A DNA stretch of 10,578 nucleotides from Chloroflexota bacterium (GTDB lineage: Bacteria > Chloroflexota > Dehalococcoidia > DSTF01 > JACRBR01). Below the pieces are notes generated by a model. It did no database searches and had not been told where the DNA came from. It was given only the letters and a program-made list of their open reading frames with translations. Where the stretch lies: positions 1-10,578 of the forward strand of contig JACRBR010000151.1 in assembly GCA_016213125.1 (NCBI GenBank), written 5' to 3'. Shown here piece by piece: positions 7,124 to 10,578 of this stretch (its first letter is position 1; each line of letters opens with the position of its first letter). The translations under genes were made by a program, and so were the position numbers.

Positions 7124-7149
7124 TACGATCGCGCCCCATGTGCGAGTGA
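7124..7149 (+). promoter_or_regulatory. Candidate -10 box and three-codon upstream ORF before SDR gene
   Basis: TACGAT (7124-7129, 4 of 6) could be a -10 box, with only a poor -35 (TAGATC, 7101-7106) 17 nt before it. Transcription would begin close to an ATG at 7138. That ATG starts a three-codon frame, ATG TGC GAG TGA, whose stop overlaps the AAGGAG Shine-Dalgarno (7149-7154) of the SDR gene by one base. The arrangement could be coincidence. Confidence 0.25.
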
Positions 7150-7163
7150 AGGAGAGCGCGATC

Positions 7164-8006
7164 ATGAAGGACATACGCGGCTGCAACGCCATCGTCACGG
7201 GCGCGTCCCGCGGCATCGGACCGTACATCGCGAGGACGCTGGCGCGTGAGGGCGTCAACCTTGTCCTCGCCGCTCGCGACGCTGCGAAACTAGAGGAAAC
7301 ACGCGTGGCCTGCGAAGCGCTGGGCGTCCGTGCGATCAGTGTCGCGACGGACGTCACGCTCGACAGCGATCGACGGCGGCTGGTCGAGGCTGCCCTGCGG
7401 TCGGGACAGATCGACATCCTGGTCAACAACGCGGGCGTGGAGTACCCGGGCACGCTCACGGAGCTGACCTTCGACGAGGTCGATGGCATCCTCGAGACCA
7501 ACCTGCGGGCACCGGTGCATCTGTCGAAGCTCGTCGTGCCGGGGATGCTCGAACGCAAGCGGGGGGCGATCGTGCATGTCTCGTCGATGGCGGGGAAGGG
7601 CGGCGCGCCCTACAACTCCATCTACTCGACGACCAAGTTCGGCCTCCAGGGGCTCGTCGAATCGATGCAGTTCGAGCTTGACGGCACAGGCGTTCACATG
7701 GCGACCGTCTGTCCCGGGTTCGTCAGCGAAGCCGGGATGTGGATGAACCGCGGCGGCAAAGCTCCCCGGATGATGCGCGAGGTCTCACCCCAGAAGGTCG
7801 CGGACGGCGTGCTCAAGGCGATCCGCGGCGCGCGGGAGGTGCTGGTGGTGTCCGGGCCGATCCGGCCGCTGCTGGCGCTGAACCAGCTCTTCCCCGGCCT
7901 CCAGAAGCCCATCATCAAGCGCATGGGTGTCGACACGGCCATGCGCGGTCACGGGCCCGAGAAGGCAGCGGTGGAGGAGGAGCGCGAGACCGCGGACATC
8001 GGCTAG
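7164..8006 (+). CDS. SDR-family NAD(P)-dependent dehydrogenase (second, unrelated to the first)
   Basis: This 280-residue classical SDR has TGASRGIG at residues 12-19 and NNAG at 88-91. Asn113 is in ETN, the catalytic Ser is 141 (VSSMAG) and Tyr154-Lys158 (YSTTK) completes the site. Arg38 after the second strand suggests NADP(H). The tail from about 232 carries a proline- and leucine-rich stretch and a basic IIKR segment, then a charged end; such tails are common in SDRs acting on acyl or lipid substrates. ATG 7164 is chosen for its Shine-Dalgarno AAGGAG 9 nt upstream; a GTG at 7140 lies before that site and is unlikely. It differs clearly from the SDR at 5480-6286 outside the motifs, so it is not a local duplicate. 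It follows the PH-domain gene by 100 nt. Substrate is unknown. Confidence 0.92.
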   Translation: MKDIRGCNAIVTGASRGIGPYIARTLAREGVNLVLAARDAAKLEETRVACEALGVRAISVATDVTLDSDRRRLVEAALRSGQIDILVNNAGVEYPGTLTELTFDEVDGILETNLRAPVHLSKLVVPGMLERKRGAIVHVSSMAGKGGAPYNSIYSTTKFGLQGLVESMQFELDGTGVHMATVCPGFVSEAGMWMNRGGKAPRMMREVSPQKVADGVLKAIRGAREVLVVSGPIRPLLALNQLFPGLQKPIIKRMGVDTAMRGHGPEKAAVEEERETADIG

Positions 8007-8144
8007 GCGGTGGGTCGAATCAGGTCGGAGGTGCGCCAGCCCCACGAGCCATGTGGCCCGGGTTGGGAGGCCCGCCCGCGGCGGCTGGCAGGTGCGCATG
8101 TGCGTCTAATGTGACGCTTGTGTCGCGCCGATACTTCTCGCGAT

Positions 8145-8561
8145 ATGGATGACGTCCGAAAAGAGCTGGCTGCGACAATCGATGCGATGGTAGCCGATGG
8201 CGAAGTCCCCATGTTCCTCATGGTGGACCTGGTGGGGGCCGAGTACCTGCGCCAATCGGCAAGGGGAGACGCGCTCGCCACGTTCCGTGAGACCTGCATG
8301 GCCTCGCTTTCGGCGGCGGCCGGCGACACCCAGGTCTTCAGCTACGGCGAGATTCGGATCGTGGCCATTCTGCACGGCTTCGACCGGCTCAAGACGTTTG
8401 CCCTCATCGAGAAGATGCGGCGCATGTTCCCCTTGCTGGGCCAGTCGTTCGACGTGGATGTGCAGCCTGAATTTGACACGCTCGAGCTGGACCCGGCCAG
8501 CGGCGCAGCCGGCGTGATCGCCCAGCTGGTCGCCCCGCGCCAGCGCCTCGATGCCGCGTAG
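8145..8561 (+). CDS. Hypothetical protein resembling a degenerate GGDEF domain
   Basis: I do not recognise a named family for this 138-residue acidic protein. The layout resembles the GGDEF (diguanylate cyclase) fold: a first strand FLMVDL (24-29) with Asp28 where the metal Asp would be, then a helix. A strand-turn-strand follows, VFSYGEIRIVAIL (64-76), where SYGEI stands in place of the GGDEF signature. A helix RLKTFALIEKMRRMF (81-95) and a final FDVDVQPEF strand complete it. It would not be an active cyclase. Ligand sensing or a structural role is conceivable. The first ATG at 8145 has no Shine-Dalgarno; GATACT (8130-8135) could be a -10 giving a leaderless message. A TTG at 8118 in frame is the alternative start. 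The ORF is real by codon use and conservation-like hydrophobic pattern, but the fold is my reading by eye. Confidence 0.6.
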   Translation: MDDVRKELAATIDAMVADGEVPMFLMVDLVGAEYLRQSARGDALATFRETCMASLSAAAGDTQVFSYGEIRIVAILHGFDRLKTFALIEKMRRMFPLLGQSFDVDVQPEFDTLELDPASGAAGVIAQLVAPRQRLDAA

Positions 8562-8696
8562 GCGGCGCCGGCCAGGCCAGTTCCACCCGCTCCTTCCCCT
8601 TTTCGCAGCGCTGACGCACTTGATCTTCGGAACCCGCCGATCACACAATGGCCGCGCGAAACTAAGCGACCGCTAAACTAAGCCCAGGAGGGTTGC
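8562..8696 (+). promoter_or_regulatory. Upstream region of the ferritin-like operon with candidate promoter and 9-bp direct repeat
   Basis: The 135-nt gap shows TTGATC (8620-8625) and CACAAT (8644-8649) separated by 18 nt, each 4 of 6 to consensus, which would start transcription near 8656. Just after it the motif AAACTAAGC occurs twice, at 8659-8667 and 8675-8683, with a 16-nt period. It stands out as AT-rich in GC-rich surroundings. The strong Shine-Dalgarno AGGAGGG (8686-8692) follows. No clear intrinsic terminator of the preceding gene was seen. Confidence 0.35.
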
Positions 8697-10070
8697 ATGG
8701 CGGAGACCACGACGATCCCGGAGAACCTGCGCGCAACGGCACAGGAGAAGGGCTGGCCGGACGATCTCGTCCAGCAGGCGCTGGCGACGGGCGCCACCGC
8801 CGACCAGATCCTCGGCTACATGAACCAGGGGGTCACAGCCGACCAGGCGCGCCAGTTCCTGGCCGCGCAGGCCGGTGGAGGGCCGGAGCCGTCCGAGGCG
8901 CTGATCGCGAAGGCCACCGACGCGAACTGGCCTATGGATCTCGTCAAGCGCGCTCTCGCGATGGGCGCGGCGGAAGGTGACCTGATCAACTTTATGGACA
9001 TGGGCGTCACGGCCGACCAGGCGCAGCAGTTCATGGAGCAGGGCGGCGCCGCCGGCGCGAGCTTCCAGGTGGATCTCTCGTGGATGGACGTGCCGACGGA
9101 GTGGAACACGCGCGCCCGGCCGACCAAGCACGGGCTGACCCTGGAAGCGATCAACATCGGCAAGTACGGTGACATCCCGGACACCTGGCCGTACCAGACG
9201 GAGATGCCGCGCGGCGCCGTGCCGATTCCCGGCGTCGAGGGCATGGGGTACTCCATCTTCGAGAAGCAGGAAGTCTGGAGCGACGCGTGCGCCCGGCTGT
9301 ACGAAGAGGCGATTCAGCGGCGATGGCGGCCTGCGACCGACGTACCGTGGACCAGCATCGAGCCGCTGGCAGACGACCTGGAGCGCGCGATCTGCCAGAT
9401 CTGCACCCACATCTCCGAGAAGGAGCAGATGGAGGCCGACGTACTGGGACGCTGGGAGCCGGAGATCAGCTACGGCTACCACGAGGTGAAGCTCTACCTG
9501 GCGACGACGATCTTCGAGAACGTGCGCGCCGTCGAAGTGTTCCGCAAGCGCGCGCTATCGAACGGCGGGGGCCTGGGCGTGCAGTCCTCGGGCTGGGCGT
9601 TCCGGTCGATCGTGGATGCGCGCAACTTCACGGAGATGGTGGCCATCCAGATGGTGCTGCATGACAGCATCACGCTGGCGCAGTATGCGTTCGGCGAGAA
9701 GTACGCGCGGAATGCGGCCGAGCGATACATCTTCGCGCATTGCATGCAAGACAAAGCGCGTCATCTTGCGTACGGTGTGACTCATCTGAAGTACGTGCTT
9801 CTGCACCGACCGGAGCGGCGCGAGGAGGTACAGCGCTATCTCGACAAGGGCGAGGGAATGCTGCTGCAGGACGACAAGAAGGACCCTTCGACCCGCGAGG
9901 CCTTCGCCATCTACTTCGCGGGCGGCAAGGACAACATCGCCCAGGGGCTGAAGGCGTACGACGAGATGCGCGCGTGGGCACTGGAGAAGTACCTTGGGCG
10001 CCTGAAGTGGGCTACGCTTGACCGGTCCGAGCGTCTGCAGCCGGACCTGAAGGCGTACCTTCAACGCTAG
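8697..10070 (+). CDS. Ferritin-like (R2/AurF-like) superfamily protein with duplicated N-terminal helical module
   Basis: This 457-residue soluble protein has two parts. Residues 11-55 and 69-113 are copies of one small helical module sharing WP-DLV, AL--GA and GVTADQA-QF, with 23 of 45 positions identical. From about 185 to 435 a long helical region resembles the four-helix ferritin-like oxygenase/R2 fold. Acidic clusters are Glu241/243/246, then Glu274 (FENVRAVE), Glu313 (FTEMVAIQ) and a final QDKARH segment at 351-356. Where canonical diiron proteins show ExxH, here there is ENVR, and where many show DEARH, here there is DKARH (Lys353, His356). The metal site therefore looks altered, and a normal diiron centre is uncertain. 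The start is fixed by AGGAGG ending 5 nt upstream. The SCP2-like gene follows after 41 nt, probably in the same transcript. The superfamily call is moderate; the function is unknown. Confidence 0.7.
   Translation: MAETTTIPENLRATAQEKGWPDDLVQQALATGATADQILGYMNQGVTADQARQFLAAQAGGGPEPSEALIAKATDANWPMDLVKRALAMGAAEGDLINFMDMGVTADQAQQFMEQGGAAGASFQVDLSWMDVPTEWNTRARPTKHGLTLEAINIGKYGDIPDTWPYQTEMPRGAVPIPGVEGMGYSIFEKQEVWSDACARLYEEAIQRRWRPATDVPWTSIEPLADDLERAICQICTHISEKEQMEADVLGRWEPEISYGYHEVKLYLATTIFENVRAVEVFRKRALSNGGGLGVQSSGWAFRSIVDARNFTEMVAIQMVLHDSITLAQYAFGEKYARNAAERYIFAHCMQDKARHLAYGVTHLKYVLLHRPERREEVQRYLDKGEGMLLQDDKKDPSTREAFAIYFAGGKDNIAQGLKAYDEMRAWALEKYLGRLKWATLDRSERLQPDLKAYLQR
8727..8861 (+). repeat. Internal repeat copy 1 of the N-terminal helical module
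   Basis: This encodes residues 11-55 of the ferritin-like protein and is copy one of a 58-residue-period tandem duplication. The GVTADQARQF end is nearly identical at DNA level to copy two (26 of 30 bases). Confidence 0.85.
8901..9035 (+). repeat. Internal repeat copy 2 of the N-terminal helical module
   Basis: This encodes residues 69-113, offset by exactly 58 residues from copy one without gaps over 45 positions. Conserved positions are Trp-Pro, Asp-Leu-Val, Ala-Leu, Gly-Ala and GVTADQA-QF. The module is short and helical, superficially like UBA-type bundles, and could mediate protein contacts. Confidence 0.85.
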
Positions 10071-10079
10071 TCGATCAGG

Positions 10080-10094
10080 GCGGGGACAACCCGC
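10080..10094 (+). promoter_or_regulatory. Intercistronic hairpin abutting the Shine-Dalgarno of the SCP2-like gene
   Basis: Arms GCGGG (10080-10084) and CCCGC (10090-10094) enclose a 5-nt loop, and AGGAGAGG begins at the next base. With no U-tract it is unlikely to be a terminator. It might protect or tune the downstream message. The stem is short, so chance is possible. Confidence 0.3.
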
Positions 10095-10111
10095 AGGAGA
10101 GGATAGAGATC

Positions 10112-10552
10112 ATGCCAGTATTCCCGTCCGTCGAGTGGTTCGACACCATCAAGAACATCGTGAACCAGGACCCGGAGTTCCGGGCGCTGGGCACCGTCGA
10201 TAGCGTCATCGGCGTCAAAGTCGGCGGCAAGATCTTCGAGCTGACGTTCGAGGCGTTCGAGTGCACGGGGGTGCGCGAGGCGGGCGAAAACGACCTGCGC
10301 GACATGGACTTCTGGCTCGAGCAGCCGTACGACAAGTGGCAGGAGATGCTGGAGAACATCAAGAAGAACGGGAAGGCCGATCTCACGCACACGCTGAACA
10401 CGCTGGACCTGAGCATGCCGGAAGGGTTCGCGCGCTCGCACGATGGGTACCGGCGCGATGCGTTCTACCGGTTCAACCAGTCGATCCAGGACTACTTCAA
10501 CGCTTCGGCGAAGATCGACACGCAGTTCGCTGCGGCCGCAGCGGTCGCCTAA
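10112..10552 (+). CDS. Small SCP2-like (sterol carrier/lipid-binding type) protein
   Basis: This 146-residue soluble protein has no signal peptide. It starts with a short helix (SVEWFDTIKNIVNQD, 6-20), then strands around VIGVKVGGKIFELTFEAF (32-49), a charged stretch with DMDFWLEQPYDKW (64-76), a helix, and a conserved-looking TLNTLDL (94-100) before a C-terminal helix rich in aromatics and a run of alanines. The strand order, the FWLEQPYDKWQEML segment and the size fit the SCP2 sterol-carrier domain, which binds fatty acyl or other hydrophobic ligands. I am not certain of the family. Shine-Dalgarno-like AGGAGAGG (10095-10102) lies 9 nt before the ATG. It follows the ferritin-like gene by 41 nt on the same strand, suggesting co-transcription and a shared, perhaps hydrophobic, substrate. 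The 26 nt after its stop contain nothing recognisable. Confidence 0.65.
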   Translation: MPVFPSVEWFDTIKNIVNQDPEFRALGTVDSVIGVKVGGKIFELTFEAFECTGVREAGENDLRDMDFWLEQPYDKWQEMLENIKKNGKADLTHTLNTLDLSMPEGFARSHDGYRRDAFYRFNQSIQDYFNASAKIDTQFAAAAAVA

Positions 10553-10578
10553 CAAACGCTTTTACCGCCCTCCGCACC

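Noticed and set aside
6494..7558. A 354-codon minus-strand frame across the PH-domain gene and the second SDR gene
   Set aside because: Both plus-strand genes have family motifs and ribosome sites; the antisense translation has no recognisable domain.
8673..9482. A 269-codon minus-strand frame over the ferritin-like gene
   Set aside because: Low-complexity antisense translation; the sense frame has tandem repeats, a strong ribosome site and fold features.

Overview
The window is GC-rich, densely coded DNA from a free-living bacterium. No rRNA, tRNA, mobile element, CRISPR array or phage gene was seen. The gene set is an ADP-forming-type CoA ligase, two unrelated SDR dehydrogenases, an amidohydrolase-2 protein, a two-helix membrane protein with a bacterial PH domain, and an unusual ferritin-like protein. 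It resembles environmental Chloroflexota (Dehalococcoidia/SAR202-like lineages), but that is an inference from gene content only. Actinobacteria or another GC-rich phylum cannot be excluded.

Layout. A partial minus-strand gene (1-1063) encodes the CoA-binding half of an ADP-forming acyl-CoA synthetase and runs off the left edge. It is divergent from a plus-strand metallo-beta-lactamase-fold hydrolase (1190-1822). That gene converges, with 12 nt between stops, on a tight five-gene minus-strand operon read from 6286 down to 1835: SDR dehydrogenase, alpha/beta hydrolase, TldD-type metalloprotease, small lipoprotein, amidohydrolase. The hydrolase and TldD share a TGATG junction, and TldD and the lipoprotein share a GTGA junction, so these three are probably translationally coupled. 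A 213-nt divergent region (6287-6499) holds a candidate promoter and a perfect 12-bp palindrome. It separates the operon from a plus-strand run: PH-domain membrane protein, second SDR, a 138-residue protein that looks like a GGDEF domain without its GGDEF motif, a ferritin-like protein with a duplicated N-terminal helical module, and a small SCP2-like protein.

Function. The oxidoreductases, serine hydrolase, amidohydrolase, MBL hydrolase and CoA ligase fit catabolism of lactone, ester or ring-derived acids, but no substrate can be named from sequence. The most unusual parts are the last two genes and the TldD-lipoprotein pair. The ferritin-like protein appears to lack both canonical ExxH metal motifs and is followed 41 nt later by the lipid-carrier-like protein. 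The TldD protein has its zinc-type motif intact but no TldE/PmbA partner in the window.
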